This document shows, piece by piece, positions 39,245-52,590 of a stretch of DNA of 64,000 bases. The stretch lies in NCBI GenBank assembly GCA_029721515.1, contig CM056552.1:16780001-16844000 (forward strand), read 5' to 3'. The position numbers were made by a program, and so were the translations under genes. Position 1 is the first letter of the stretch. Each line of letters starts with the position of its first letter. The notes under the pieces were generated by a model. That model worked only from the letters and a program-made list of their open reading frames with translations. It was not told where the DNA came from and ran no database searches. This stretch comes from Synanceia verrucosa. Lineage: Eukaryota > Chordata > Actinopteri > Perciformes > Synanceiidae.

Positions 39245-39292
39245 TCAGTAGAATTAGAATGCCTTTATTGTCATTGTATACGTATCATTCAT
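39245..39292 (-). mobile_element. non-LTR retroposon 3' tail
   Basis: Contains tagaatgcctttattgtcat. On the minus strand this is atgacaataaaggcattcta, a familiar fish LINE 3' end. It is truncated with nothing coding. Confidence 0.5.
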
Positions 39293-39589
39293 ATCACCAT
39301 GTTTCTGCAGGAAAACCTCTGAAAATCTCTGGCATGAGAAACATCTCTATGTGTAATATTCTATGAACGCGCAGAAGCAACAACTTCATGACAAATAACT
39401 GGATAAGGAAGACAAACAAACACGGGATGAGCAGGCGATCAGAGAACTGAGGAGTATAATTGTAATGCAGATGTTGATTTCGTGGATGGATACGTCTCCT
39501 CTTCCAGCCTTCCTCTTCTCCCTCTCTTTACCTCCACTATCTACCTCTCTCTGCCTCCTCTCTCTCTGCCTTTACATCTTTCTCTCCAT

Positions 39590-39740
39590 CTTGAGTGCTG
39601 TGCCTCACCCTAATTAGAAATTCCCCCTCCGACCAACTGAAATTGAATTGCCCATCATTTGCATAATGATAGCTCACCGGGCTGACGGCCGATTTACCAT
39701 GAGATGAAATGTAGCAATCACTTAAGAGAGTGACCATGAG
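39590..39740. promoter_or_regulatory. candidate noncoding regulatory element with octamer-like site
   Basis: Contains catcatttgcataatgatag, which carries ATTTGCATAAT (POU/octamer-like), plus cctaattagaaa and a local CpG group in cgggctgacggccg. Complexity is higher than in the flanks, which are CT-rich (39500-39585) and purine-rich (39750-39790). Function is inferred. Confidence 0.3.
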
Positions 39741-41117
39741 GGAGTGTGGGTAAGGGAGGGGGGGATAGAGAGAAAGAAAGAGAGAGAAATCCGACAGGTA
39801 TTTAGGTCTCATGCAGCAATATAACTGGAGGGAAGGCTGCGTCCTCAATAGGACAGCAACTGGACAAAACAAGGACACATAAGGACGCTTATGTAACACT
39901 GTTCCCCCCGTCGATGGAAGCACTTCTGTCTTTCAACTCTAATTATCAGAGAGCATGTTTCATACAGAGCTGCCATTCTGTCAGAGAGCTGATGAAATCC
40001 TGTATTCCCAAAATCCTAAATTATAGGCTGATCTTTGCCCTCCCGCTTTTGTATTGTTCCCAATCTCCAGCTGCCTCCTCTCCAGGGCCATTCAGCAAGT
40101 GGCTATTCATTACAATAAAAAAGGAGTAGCACAACTGGGACAGGAATAATACATTTTTTTTCCAGTATCCAGAGTTTAGTCTGTTATTTCTCAATAGCTT
40201 CTATTCAAAATGCAATCAACAACCGAAAGTCTGTCAACTTAGGTTAACAGCTACCAGCAGCTCAGCTCTAGACCTCGTTGGTTAAAGAACATTTAGCATT
40301 TTTAATCAACAGCTCATAAGGCGCATTAGGCGCTTTATAATTTTCCCTCAAACAGGAAAAGCATGACGTGAAGTCCATCATTAGGATAAAGGGTTGTGTT
40401 TGAACAGGAATAAAATACTTACAAAATCAATTAATGAATGTCAGCAAACTCCATTGTTGGTGTGAATGTTAAGCTGTCGGGCACTATATTTAAACTCTCA
40501 AGACAGATGTTTGGCAAGTTCTGACTTTGAGATCAACATCGGGAACTCCTGATCCACCCACGGTTTATAAGAAGTGGTCAGCTAGCTGTCAGTGAACGCC
40601 CTATCAGTTCCACAACTGACACACCGCGTACAAATTACTGTAATCAACTCATCTCGTTGTCTCGCCTCTTCTGGTGCATCGATCTCACGTTACACTGCTG
40701 TAGGCCTGAAAATCAGATTTGTAAAAATCCTGATAAATATTGTCTTGGTGAGGTCATGTAACTGTGGGCAAATCGAATAGTGATGAGTGATGTGGCAAAA
40801 TGAATTAAATCTTCACACAGAGACAAACTTGCCACTTGAGGGTTCCTTTTTTAATTTAAATTGCTTATTCATGGGAGAGGGTGGACTGAGGCAAGTGGCG
40901 TAGAGGTCATATTTGTTTCTAATAGTCAGAGTGATATGTTGTGCTATCAGGTTGGAAGCTCTGCCCAGAGTCTGATAAGGCCACTGTTTATTGTCTGACT
41001 TCCACTCTTTAACCTGAGGAACCTCACACTCTCACACATGGTACTTTCCACTCCTCAGCCATTACCTCAACGTGTATTTGTGTGTGTGTGTATAGAAGTG
41101 TGTTTGCGTGACAGAGT

Positions 41118-41121
<4 letters not shown>

Positions 41122-41150
<29 letters not shown>
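41122..41150. repeat. (GT)14 microsatellite
   Basis: GT units with a shorter GT run at about 41070-41090 nearby. Confidence 0.95.
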
Positions 41151-44100
41151 ATCTTTGGTTAGCCTTGACCTAATTAAAAACTCCTGTAGCTGCTCAATAA
41201 GTGACAGATCATCACAAGTGCACACACAGCAGTGCACACACACATTAGTCAGTGTTCAAAATCATTTATTCAATTCTTCAATCTGCCCTACCTCTGTCCA
41301 TCTCCACAAAAGTGATCAGTGATCACATGTCGCATGTTAAAGTCAGCTGGCCCAGACAGGAGGGAGTTAAGTCCCTTATCTCTCCTCCCCAGAAGAAATT
41401 CCTACTAGAGGCCTCGCTCTGCTGGTTTCCTGCCTTCTTGCCCAATGCCCTATTTTTACTCATCGGCTCTAGAATACCAGGGGCAGCTTTTTCCTTGTCA
41501 CTAACATACTTCCTGCCATTCTCACTCTGACATTTCTCCCTGCTGCGTGCTTCGCTCAAATCGTTCCCCCTCTTTATGGGTCATAACCTTTCAGTCAGGG
41601 ACGTTCATATTCAAATGTAGCGGCCGATGCTGGAGCCGCTGCAAGCTCACCATCATTCTGCTTGGCTTTGGACAGGTTCACAGGTTTTAACATCAGCTTT
41701 CACTCCGTGTTAATTTGAGATCTTTTCTGAGTGCTGTCAGGTCTACTCTGTGCTTTGCTGTCAGTTTAACTGACAGTAGCATATGATGGATCATCCATAA
41801 AGAATTTGGCGTTTCAGGCTCCAAATTAAAAGAATATGTTAGTGATGGGACTCGTTTACTCACATTTTAGAGAACAACTGGAAATGAGGAACACCAGAAG
41901 ACTAATAGATTTTTCATATTCTCTTCACTTCTATGATACGGCAGCTGTCATTCATATTTGTCCATTTTACACATGCAGACCAAGCTAATCAAATATAATG
42001 TCTTCGTTGCTTATGCCATATCATGTGTAGGTGCTGTGCAGTCTGCACTAGCTGTACAAAAAAGTACTCTGAGCTAGAGAGAATAGAATAAAAAGGGACA
42101 TGTTTTCCATACTTATGTTGTATACATACATATTTTACTTACACATTTAACAGAGCCCAACCATGACACCTTTCTTAAATCTGACTAGGCTAAGTGGTAT
42201 GTTTCTGTTTAGTGGCACAGCATTGATCCTGTGGCAAATAAATTCCACACCAAAAGCCTAAAATGCATTATCATGGCACACAGACTGTCCATAAAATGTT
42301 GTGCTATTCATTATTTTGTTATGTTTGTGTTGCAGGAGTAACAGTATAAGCATTATTGCAAATTATATTTCATACCTATCCAGTATAAAACATACTACTG
42401 TCCAACAGTGCTGGACCTACAACCTCACATCTTCTGGACAACACCAACATAAGGAGCGCTGTCACTACAGAACAATAGTCTTTTTACTGTAATATTATAA
42501 GAATCAGCTCTAAAAATACTCTCGATCATTTAGTTATACAAAGTTGTATTCTTAGACAGCTAGAACTGACCCAGACATATCAAGTTCTAGATTTTCTGGT
42601 TCCCAAATTCATTGCAGCATTTATAACCAGCCTGAGTGACAAGTTGAACTGAATGCATGACTTTACTCATAAGGCCGCGGTACAGAATGTGCAGTGAGAG
42701 AATTCAAAGTAAAAGGCCTAGGGAGGCCTGAGGAGGAGAATGAATGGCAGTTTAATGAAAGTCTGAAGAGACATGGTATCAGTGACTGGCTCTTTCACTG
42801 CAGCTTTCATACTATTCATAAACTAACTTGGTTTAAATGCAGGTGGATCGATGATGGTTACAAAAAAAAACAAAAAAAAACCTAGTGTCATATAAAGGGG
42901 GCATCGTCCTCTACTGTTTCTCTCTCGCCAAGGTCTGATCATTTCTTGACTATTAATGGAGAGACGCTTTCAGAGGAGAAACATCCAGCCAGCTACAGGT
43001 GAAAAAAAGCTCCTTTGTCTAAATTTCCATGGCTACTTTTCTTACACGGTGACATTGCCATTCATATTAAAGATACTTTTCATTCTAATTCATATTTGCA
43101 ATAATAATAGTACTGCTATTCATTTTGATGAGTGGGATATTGTGAGCCTAAGATGGTAGACACCTGTGCTTGAAATCACACTGACTATTGTATCACCTTT
43201 TCTTCAAGTGGGTACATATATGAATATCAACATTATTTCCCAGTAGGAGGTAAATGGTATTGAATGGTTGCCAGGCTGCTGGAGGGGAGACTGCTCAGCT
43301 GACTAAAAGACCTATTCTCCATTTTATCTCTCAATCAGTGTCTATTTGTGCGTGTGTGTGTGTGTAAATGCAGTCCTACTGGTGTGTGTTTCATTTTGAC
43401 GAGGAGCAGAATGAGATGGTGCTCGCTGCACCACTAGGCCATGTGAGGAAAGAAAAAAAATCACGTGATGCAGGCAAATACAGCCGGTCTTCAGCAGGAT
43501 GGAAAGACTGTAATCAAACCATAAATCAGAAATCACTGAACTGCCATCCACCCACCCTCTCCCTCCCTCTCTCGCTCTCATTTCTTTTTGTTGCTAACCT
43601 CATACTCTTTTCTGCAGAGCTCCCTAGCATGTTACATGTTACATGCAGCCATGCATAAACTGCCTTGGCAGTGGTGAATAGCAGATCAATGAAAAATGTG
43701 TTTTCTCTGTATGAAAGGTTTTCATCATGAGATAGATGCCCGTACCAAAAAAAATCCAACAGGTTTGTTTTCAGGCAATTGATCTTTTTCCTATAATCTC
43801 TGTCAGAGGGCTTATGTTTTGGGCCATGGTGTGTAATAAAATAAATATATTCCTAAAACAAACAGCTCTGCAGTCACATCTCCATGTGTTTTTCTGACTA
43901 CTCACAGGCACACGCAGTCTACATTTGTCTGACTTTCATAGTGAGCCACCTGGTGTGCTGTAATATCAGGAGAACAGTGGGGTCATTGTGAAGGAGCTGT
44001 GTGATATCAAGGAGAGTGACCCATTTAGAGCCCAGCCACAGAGCTGACAAGCCTCTGTTATGTCTAGGACATCTGGAAGGCCAGAGCCGCTCACTCTCCC

Positions 44101-46582
44101 CATACGAGTCAATCCTCTCCAGAGAGGAAAAGACATCTGACATGGTCACGGATATTTCACACGTTCACCTGTAGGACACACTCAGGAGGCTGGGCTGTAA
44201 AGTGGCGCTGATACTGGTGAGGGTCTGTTACAGAGAAATCTGGAAGAAATCCAAACAGTATCTGAAGCTGTTTCTGGTAATCTTGCGGAGATTTTAGAGG
44301 GCTGGAATAGCGGTGCCGCACAGTGCTGCTATCTGCTGCTCAGCAGAAGTGCCCTGCAAAGATCAAGTGATCAAGGGGGAAAAAAAGTTCTATCTCATTA
44401 TTCAAATGAGAATTACTTTTTCAGCAGTGGAGTCAATCCGGCAAATGTTCAAAAGGGGCCTTGCATATTCTGCAAAAAAAAAAAGATGGCAGCAGGAGAA
44501 ACTCTCTCCTGGAAGCAGAAAAATAAGAAGAAATTCAAAGAAAAGAAATGTTAACATTCATGTATCATACACAATGCTGTCCAAAACGACTGAGATTTGT
44601 CCAATGAAGCTGCAGTGTTGCGCATTATATAAACGAATACATGAATGCATAATAAAGGGCCAAAATGAGCCAAGGAAAGCACACTGAAAAAAAAAACCCT
44701 GGGGAGAGAAATTATTCAGAGTAGACGAGGACACAATTCATAATAATATCGGGACGGGAAACTTTGTTCTCTCTTTATTTAAAATCTATGGTTTAAATGT
44801 AAAACCACTACTTATACTGAGTGGCTTACTTTAGCAACAAGATCAGGGTTTTAAAGGATCTGTATTTTCACACTTAATTCAAAGCCTCACTTTCAGATTA
44901 TGGCCTGAGGAAAGATCATTGAGATGACATACAAATAAAATACAATCAAACTAATGTGTGTGATTTGTGCACGACCGAGTTGTCACAAAGCAAATGCTCT
45001 GATTATTCAATCTAAAAGAATCCTTCCTGTTGCCCAAACAATAATTCTGTATCATGAGGTAATTCATTTTGTGTGGAGAGGCAATTGGCTGCAAAGATTG
45101 AATCATCTGCCCTTGTTTCATTTTCCATGTAATTAAATCAGGAAAAAAAAACGATGTAAGCTGGCGTACGATTTAGGGAAAATTAGCATTTTTAATCACA
45201 GTACATTACTTTAATAACTCAATAAATCTGTGGCAGCTGGAGCATCTGAGAATGTTGTCACAGCCACTTAGTTCTGCATTTGCAACTAATACAGGCTGAT
45301 GAGAGTCGGCCAGAGAGAGGGAGAGAGAGAGAGAGAATAAAAAGGATTGGAGAAGAGAGAAATCCATCAGGGTACGTAGTTTAGATGACAGCACGACAGG
45401 TGAGAAACAAGGGTGAGCAGAACAAGGGTGAAAGAAATATCAGCACAGACTGGCACAGAGACACTCAGCACTCGTCTCACCTCTTTCAGTTATTAACTGT
45501 TAATCCCCAATTAGCTCATCCATCACCTCAGTGTTGTACGCAAAAACCTGCTTATCCTCCATGCTGCTTTGTTGTTTGGGTTTATTTGTGGGACTTAGCA
45601 ATAGTTGTTACCAAATACACTAAAAAAGCCATAAAGACAAAAAAAAATCTAATTATAAAGAGACAGCAAGTATGCATACAGCGCACAACCAGGTTAGTAC
45701 AAAATAAAGCTGACATATCAAGACTTGATCACACAGCAGAAACAGTGTGGACTCTTTAAAGTGAAGAAGAAATGTTGTTGTAATGTGGGAAAAGATGGAA
45801 GTGTTGCTGAAAGGTCAAGTACTGCTTCATGGATTACCTCACTGTGTCTACATTTTTGCGTAGTTTTTTTTCCCAACACTGCTTCACTCTCCATGAGACA
45901 AACCACAATGCAATAAGAAAGCCAGGCTATTCTCTCCAGAAACTGGACTGATCATTACCATCAGGTTACCATCAGTTTCCAGGCTAACAGCATCCTGTTG
46001 CCCCGGCGATGAGGCAAAATTTGTTCAGTACATAGTAACACTCACCATTGTGTGACATTGTTACAGTTTACATTAATGGGAGGTGTCATAGTTTTGCATT
46101 ATGAGGCATTCAGGCTCCGCTCAGTAAAAATGAGTTTCGGGTGGAGGTAAATTCAAAAGCTAAAGTAAAATACAGTTTTAGATGAGAAACTAAATTAAAA
46201 AAATATATAAATAAATATTAGATATATTAAATTTTAACGAGCAAAATACATTTTCAATTTTCAAACAAAAGCCACCATGTAAACTAAATAAAGGCAGGTA
46301 TGATTTAGTGTCAGTGCTAACGTGTGGTATACCTACATCTATTCTATTCTTTTCTCTTTTTTCCTGTAAGTTTGCAGAATTGCTCATCAGGCGGCTTTAT
46401 CTGATAAAGTTCTATCTCTCTCCATCTCCTCTTCCTCTCTGTCGAATGTTTGTTTTCTAGTTCCTCGCACAAGTACAAGCGCTGTAATAGAAGAACCCTT
46501 CATCGTTTTACAGCTAAACAGTGTATCCTTAAGTCTGGGTTCACATTTACCGAAATCTTTCCACATCAAAGTACCTGGCAAG

Positions 46583-46584
<2 letters not shown>

Positions 46585-46621
<37 letters not shown>
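46585..46621. repeat. (CA)18 microsatellite
   Basis: Uninterrupted CA units in tox2 intron 1. Confidence 0.95.
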
Positions 46622-46622
<1 letters not shown>

Positions 46623-46999
46623 GGCAGCAAAAAAATACCTTAAGCTTTATTGAGATATGATTTTGTATTCAACATAGACAGGAGAGGCACATGAAAGCAT
46701 TATGGCACAAAATCAATGCCCTAAAGGTGTATTGGCACGTCTGTGGCTGTTTGCTCTATCTTTGCAATTCCATAGAGGAGACTGAGAAGCCTTGTTTCTA
46801 CTGATATGCAGCTTTTTGATTCACTTAGCAGGCTTTGTCATGTGTGTGTTGGATTAAGCCTCCGACTAGAAATCAAGTATGTGGCAGCACCCGCGAACCC
46901 ACAAACAGACATTAGCAGGATGGAGGTAGACCGCACTAATTAGCTCATCATCAAAACACCTCTCTCCCTCGCTCCAGGGCTCTGGTTTCAAAGTACACT

Positions 47000-47280
47000 T
47001 CCCAAAAGTGTCAGCGTAATGAAAGCATTACGGTGTCGGACATACAAGCATATTTCCTTGTGCTCTCTGGGTACAAGAGGCGACACGCGGGACGTGTAGT
47101 TTCCTCAATCGACTGTGTGACTAACACTAAAATAGCACCCGAAGAGGCTAAGTTGGTTTGACAGGACACGTACAAGGAAAAGCTATTATAACGCCATGCC
47201 AGGCTGATTTTGTAAGACCGGCTCGGCTGGGCGGCTCGATCCATTTGCAGATCAAGCGACAGTGAATCAGAGGCAGCTAG
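47000..47280. promoter_or_regulatory. CpG-containing candidate enhancer block
   Basis: About fifteen CpGs in 280 nt, far above the surrounding intron, with low repetitiveness. At 47015-47021 and 47026-47032 there is a perfect 7-bp inverted repeat (cgtaatg...cattacg), which could be a paired homeodomain or bZIP-type site. The minus-strand frame over it lacks family features and suitable splice sites, so a coding role is not supported. Confidence 0.3.
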
Positions 47281-50200
47281 AGTTTTTTAATACTCCACAA
47301 CAACCTCAATTCATCTGCTGGTTCCTCTCTCTCTCGCTCTCTCTCTCACTCCATTTCTCCCATAATACCATTGCTGGGGTGTTTTCACATTGTTGTTACT
47401 GGTAAGATTTTGCCGTTTTTATTTGGCCTTAATGATGCTATTTTTATTCAAATAGTGCAGTTTCCCTAAAATCTCTAACACAAATCTGAGAATATTTGTT
47501 TTCTTTTTTGTGGTTCTAATCTCTCCAAAGAGCTTTGTAGACTTTGTACTTTGCATGTGCCAAAACAACCTTAAACGTCAATCGCTGTTGGTCTGTGCGC
47601 AGCGAAAAAAAAGGTGAGAACAGTCAGTTTTCCTTATCTTTTCGTCTATACGTCATTTGGGATGACTCTTCAAATTCTTGAAATGTATGTGAGAACATAA
47701 GCAGACTTTGAGTTCAGGCTTCTCTCATACACAGTTTGAACCTATTAAACAGTAATGCACTGATCATCCCACAAAATGAATTTATATGTAAACCACAAAC
47801 TTGTAAACAAGGAAACAAAACAAATGTTTGTCCAGTGCTTAAGTAACCTCACTTCCGCAGATATTAATCCCAACCAGAATGTTTACCCAAACCTACAGTA
47901 AGCAAGTTCTTTCCTCTGAAGACGGACGTTCAGTTTAAAAACACAATTCAAATGAGTAATAACTAAACTTAAGATGTAGCTATCAAACAATCACAGCCTC
48001 CATGATACTTTCACCTTCTACTGATTATTTTCTTGCATCTTTGCGTAATAGCAATTCCATTGGGCCTTACTTTAAAATCAGAATGGTTCGTCTGATGCAT
48101 GTTTCAGGATGGTTTGGTTACGTTGTGTTATTGAGGAGCTGCTGAAAGTTTCTCACACTTTATATGGTAAACAGTGGTCTTGTACGGTTTCATATGTAGA
48201 CTGGGACCAACAATGGGGTCTACATGTGACTATATATAAACAGTATTACAAAGTCTGTTTCTGCACCACGGTCTCGTGGTTTCTGATATGGCACAGCCAG
48301 CGAAATGGCAAAGAAGCCAATTTACAGTTTATAACTCAACCACACATCAATAATAGGAAAAAAAATAGATTACAGTAAATCCATGGTTCAAAAGCTGCAT
48401 ACCTTTGAAATGTCAAAGGGGAAACCACAATGGATAACTCATCTCAAAACTCATTTCAACTGCACAGTGCAAGCTGTATTACAAATATTCAACAGCCCAC
48501 TGTTCCCTCCAGGTATTTTTCAGCAAAACACTCTATACATTTTCATTTGAGATGAGAAAAAAAAGGAATGTATTTTTTCACTGGCAAGCAGCCAAACCAA
48601 TTTAATTGCATTCCAAATGTGCGCAATCTCCACATAGCAACCAGCCCGTGTTGTATTTCTCAAACTTCAACAACCTCCTTGACTTTCTCGGAGTAATTGA
48701 AATCTTCCACTCTTCCACCACCCTCGTCATTATGCGGAGCAGCAGAAAGTACAACAAACCAAACCGAAAAGGAACAAGCAGATCTGGCTCTCGGAACGAG
48801 CAGCTTTAGCCAATTTGTAACTTCATGAGCACATCTTGACACAGTTTCTCTGAAGTCAATTAAAAGAATATTAGGTCTAGAAAGAACTGACGCCTTTCTC
48901 CTGCCAAGACGCTGGTGATTACCCATGATTGGTGTCAGCAAAATAATGTCAATGTCTGACAAGAGGTCATCGCTTTTCATTTTGGATTCATTCTTCGAGC
49001 CTCCAGCCGCATGTCCAAAAAAACTCAGGAACAATTTCTTTGATGAGAAAATATTCATTTGATATATACCTGAATTCAACACTTCTGCATCTGAAAGATA
49101 TTAAAATTTGAAAACAACAGTCTTTGGTGCCAAGAGGTAAAATTTTAGTACAAAGAAGACACACCGAAGAACACAACTAACAAGACAATTTGGAAAGAAA
49201 TGCATGTTTTCCATTTTAAAATGTTCCTAACACTTTTCTTCTCCATTTCCATATTTACTGAGACGATAAACACATTTTCAATTAATGTTTCACTGCTTGA
49301 TAAAACATCAAAAGATCCTTAAAAAGAGCTGACTGCCAAATGGTTTAAAGCATCTCAGTGTCTTTTTTTTGCTGCAAAGACAAGCTATAATCTCACAGAG
49401 GTCCTCCCATCTACTCGGTGGGTAATTATGGGATGGCAGGCAAATAAATCATCCATCAAGAATGGCAGTAGTGTGGATTTGTGCATATACTCCAACCCAG
49501 AATAAAGTCCTGAGGTGGCCAAAGTACCAGGCATGGTATCAGTCACACCATACTGTGTTTGCTTCAGGAAATCCTAATGACTGACTGTGACGTTCAAGGC
49601 CTAAAGAAATCCCCTCCAAAAAGTGTAATCTTCCTGTCTAGATAGAATAAAAATTAAAAAATAAACATTTGAAGCAATTATCCCTCTATTTATGTACACA
49701 TACCCATGTCTCTCTCCCTCTCTCTCTCTCTCTGTCACTGAATCTGTCTGAGAGCCGGCCACATGCCTTTGTGTCAAAGATTAAGTGAAACCAGGAGTGC
49801 CAGCAGTGCTGTGTTTGCACAGTGAACACACTTGCTTTCAGCTGCACCAACACATCACACTGAGGCCTAAAACAGACCTGAAGCAGCTACTGTAGATCCA
49901 CAATCGACACACCAACATGTTCCTCAATCATATGTATACAGAGAAGATGAAAGATACCAAAACGATCAGCGCTGATCAGTGAATGAGAGAAAGAGAAACA
50001 TAATTACATCTACTTTTAAGTACATGTTGCAGTTCTTCTACCAGATTAAGTACTCTTATTTGACGTTGTTATCTTGGTGTAGCAAAAACCGACTATCAAC
50101 ACACAGCGAATGGATTTCCTGGAAAGTAAAGTAAAGCTACAATGAAAATATTATGAACAAAGCCCAAAAGTGCCAGAGGTGGTTTACTAGACTGAAGCAA

Positions 50201-52550
50201 AAAAAGGCCTGGAGGGACTGTGGCTTTGTAGTGATAGGGAGGGGAGTCACACACACACACACTTGGCTCAGAGCAGTGCAGAAACAGCCGAGGACCAATC
50301 CTCAGTGGCCTAACCAGCTAGCTAACATCTTGTGAGATCCTGAAGTAACTCAAACATGATTTATTGACATTTAATACATCACACGTGGCAATCGCTTCAA
50401 AAGTTTTCACTTTACTGAGGGTGTGATTTCAATGTCAACGATTTCCACATTAATAAATGTCACCCTGCGATGAGGTGATTCACAGATTTGGGTCTCTTTC
50501 TGTTGAAAGCGCAAGTCTTATAAAGTCACAGTGACAGTTCGGGAAGGAAGCAAACCAAACGGTGTTAAACCAAAAATGTCGATGAAAGAAAGCTGCCTTA
50601 TCTTTCCAATTAATCTACACACCCCAACCAGAAATCTGTCCAAAACTCTGCGTGGCTGCGATCACACTCACAGTTTTCCTCAATGTGTTGCGCTAAATGC
50701 GAAACATTCTTACTATTAAGTGCAGTAATCACTTCAGGAGTTGGACAGGCTGTTGCTCCACCACTGTGACAGCACTTCTGTGGTCTGTGCATTCACACGT
50801 GTGCATTTGTGTTTATTTATACTGCACAAGTGCAGACGTACTTGCATTTACATGAGTGTGTGTGTCTACCTGTGAGGAGAGGGTGTATGTCTTTGTGTAC
50901 TCAGTGGGTTCGTGGTCTCTGAGTGTGGGCCTGAACCAGCCATCTCCAGTTCTATTTGCACAGGACATGCCTCAGGAAGCTAAAACAACTGTTCATGTTT
51001 GCCCATGTTGCGAGCCCTCTTAATACACCCGACAGCTGCATTCTTCAATGACGCGGACACTATGTTTATCAGCGTTTTCATACAGTTATCCTATGGAATC
51101 TGTTGGATCACAACATCCTCGAGTCGCCAACCCTCTCCAAGGAAACGACTATCAGAAGTGGAGCCAGGGGGATTGAAATACCAACAAATAAACCGCATGC
51201 CATGGCGCAACTCTGACAGGCACATTGCCTGTGCTTCTTACATAATCTAAAACTCAATAACCTGTACCTGGATCAGCTGTCACTCTCCTATTCAATAAAG
51301 CAAACATTCCATAGAGCAAGGATGTTGTTGTACAGCAGTTTTGATGGGTGATTTGGTGCCTTCACAGACATACTTAAGGTTGATAGAAACACTGTCCCAC
51401 CCATTCCTGTGATATTTAAGGTAGATCTTATCTTTCCAAAACCTGCCAAAACTTCCCCACTCTGATTGGTCCACATACCAAAATATCACCCTTACCCCCC
51501 TGTCCCTCACTCCTTCCCCTCCTTAGTGTTTCATTTCCTGCTAATAGGCTAAACGGCAGTTTCACACAGAGCTTTTACTGAAAAAAAATCATGAAAGTAC
51601 CAAAACACAGGCTGTAACACACCATTTCCAGAGAAATGTAATGAAAAACAAATTGCTGGGTGAACTGTGAGATCTTTGTAGGGTGTGAAAGTCAGAGATG
51701 ATGATCCCCGTCTGTGCTTATGTGAAATGTTGATATGGTTTTCTCATACAATGATTGCGCTAATTTATGTGCCAAAGCCTGCTTTACACAAATCTGCCAA
51801 GGCCAATAACTGCACTCATAATCTCCAGCATCTAGAATAATCACTTTGTGGTCTAGTTGTTTGTGAATGAAATGAAGCAATTATCCTAATGAAGATCAGC
51901 TTTCTTGCTCGAGGGATTGCTGCATAACAAGACACCGAAAATGTTTTGCCTTTCATGCATCTGTCTTGGCTGCACTGCTGTTACCTTAACCGTAAAACAA
52001 TGGGAACACCCAAATTGTTAGTGTATGATGATTAAGGACACGCGGTTCACGGCAGGGATGCTGAAACTGCTGCAAAAAAAAGCCTGAGCTGCGCACTTCC
52101 TGACCTACAGTCTAAACCACATGTGGATGATGCTAAATGTCAGCATCAACAATAAGTCTGGTTGTTGCCCTGGGTAAACCGAAGATATAAAGTTACATAA
52201 CAGAAGGTCACAGCAGTTTGGGTGTCAATATTTACTTTTGTTTATTGTTATAATAAAAACAGACCCTGGTATGCAACAACTTTCTGATATTGTCTTGCAG
52301 TTATGTATGTTTACCATAGTTATCTCTATTGAGGCCTGTATCTTTTACCCATATATGGAAGGCCTCATTCTGTAGATATCAAAGGGACACATTACAGAAA
52401 GCGTTGTATTATTTCCTATTTTCGCTCCGATAAATAAAATGTATCTGCTTTGCAATACTACGGTAGCACAGTTCCTCCTTTCTCATCAGTGGGCAGAGCG
52501 TCGAGCAGAGCACAGAAATGGTTAAATAAATCACATGAAGCAGATGTCTC

Positions 52551-52590
52551 GCTCTCTCTCGCTCTCTCTCTCTTACACACACACACACAC
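52551..52590. repeat. (CT)n and (CA)n compound microsatellite
   Basis: CT units with two CGCTCT interruptions run into about eight CA units. Confidence 0.95.

Larger units (their letters stand above)
33901..41500 (-). other. tox2: tox2 intron 1, third fifth
   Basis: Noncoding. It contains TG microsatellites (34866-34899, 38076-38117, 41122-41150), retroposon tails (37405-37460, 39245-39292) and a possible regulatory block (39590-39740). AT-rich DNA without recognisable content fills 35050-37400 and 38350-39240. Confidence 0.65.
41501..49700 (-). other. tox2: tox2 intron 1, fourth fifth
   Basis: Noncoding. It holds a CA microsatellite (46585-46621), short GA/CT tracts (45313-45336, 47325-47348) and a CpG-containing candidate element (47000-47280). 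I see nothing recognisable in 41600-45300 or 47300-49700 beyond AT-rich intronic DNA. Confidence 0.65.

Noticed and set aside
44313..44687. 124-residue Lys-rich plus-strand frame
   Set aside because: No domain, no splice context; Lys-rich because of poly-A-rich DNA.
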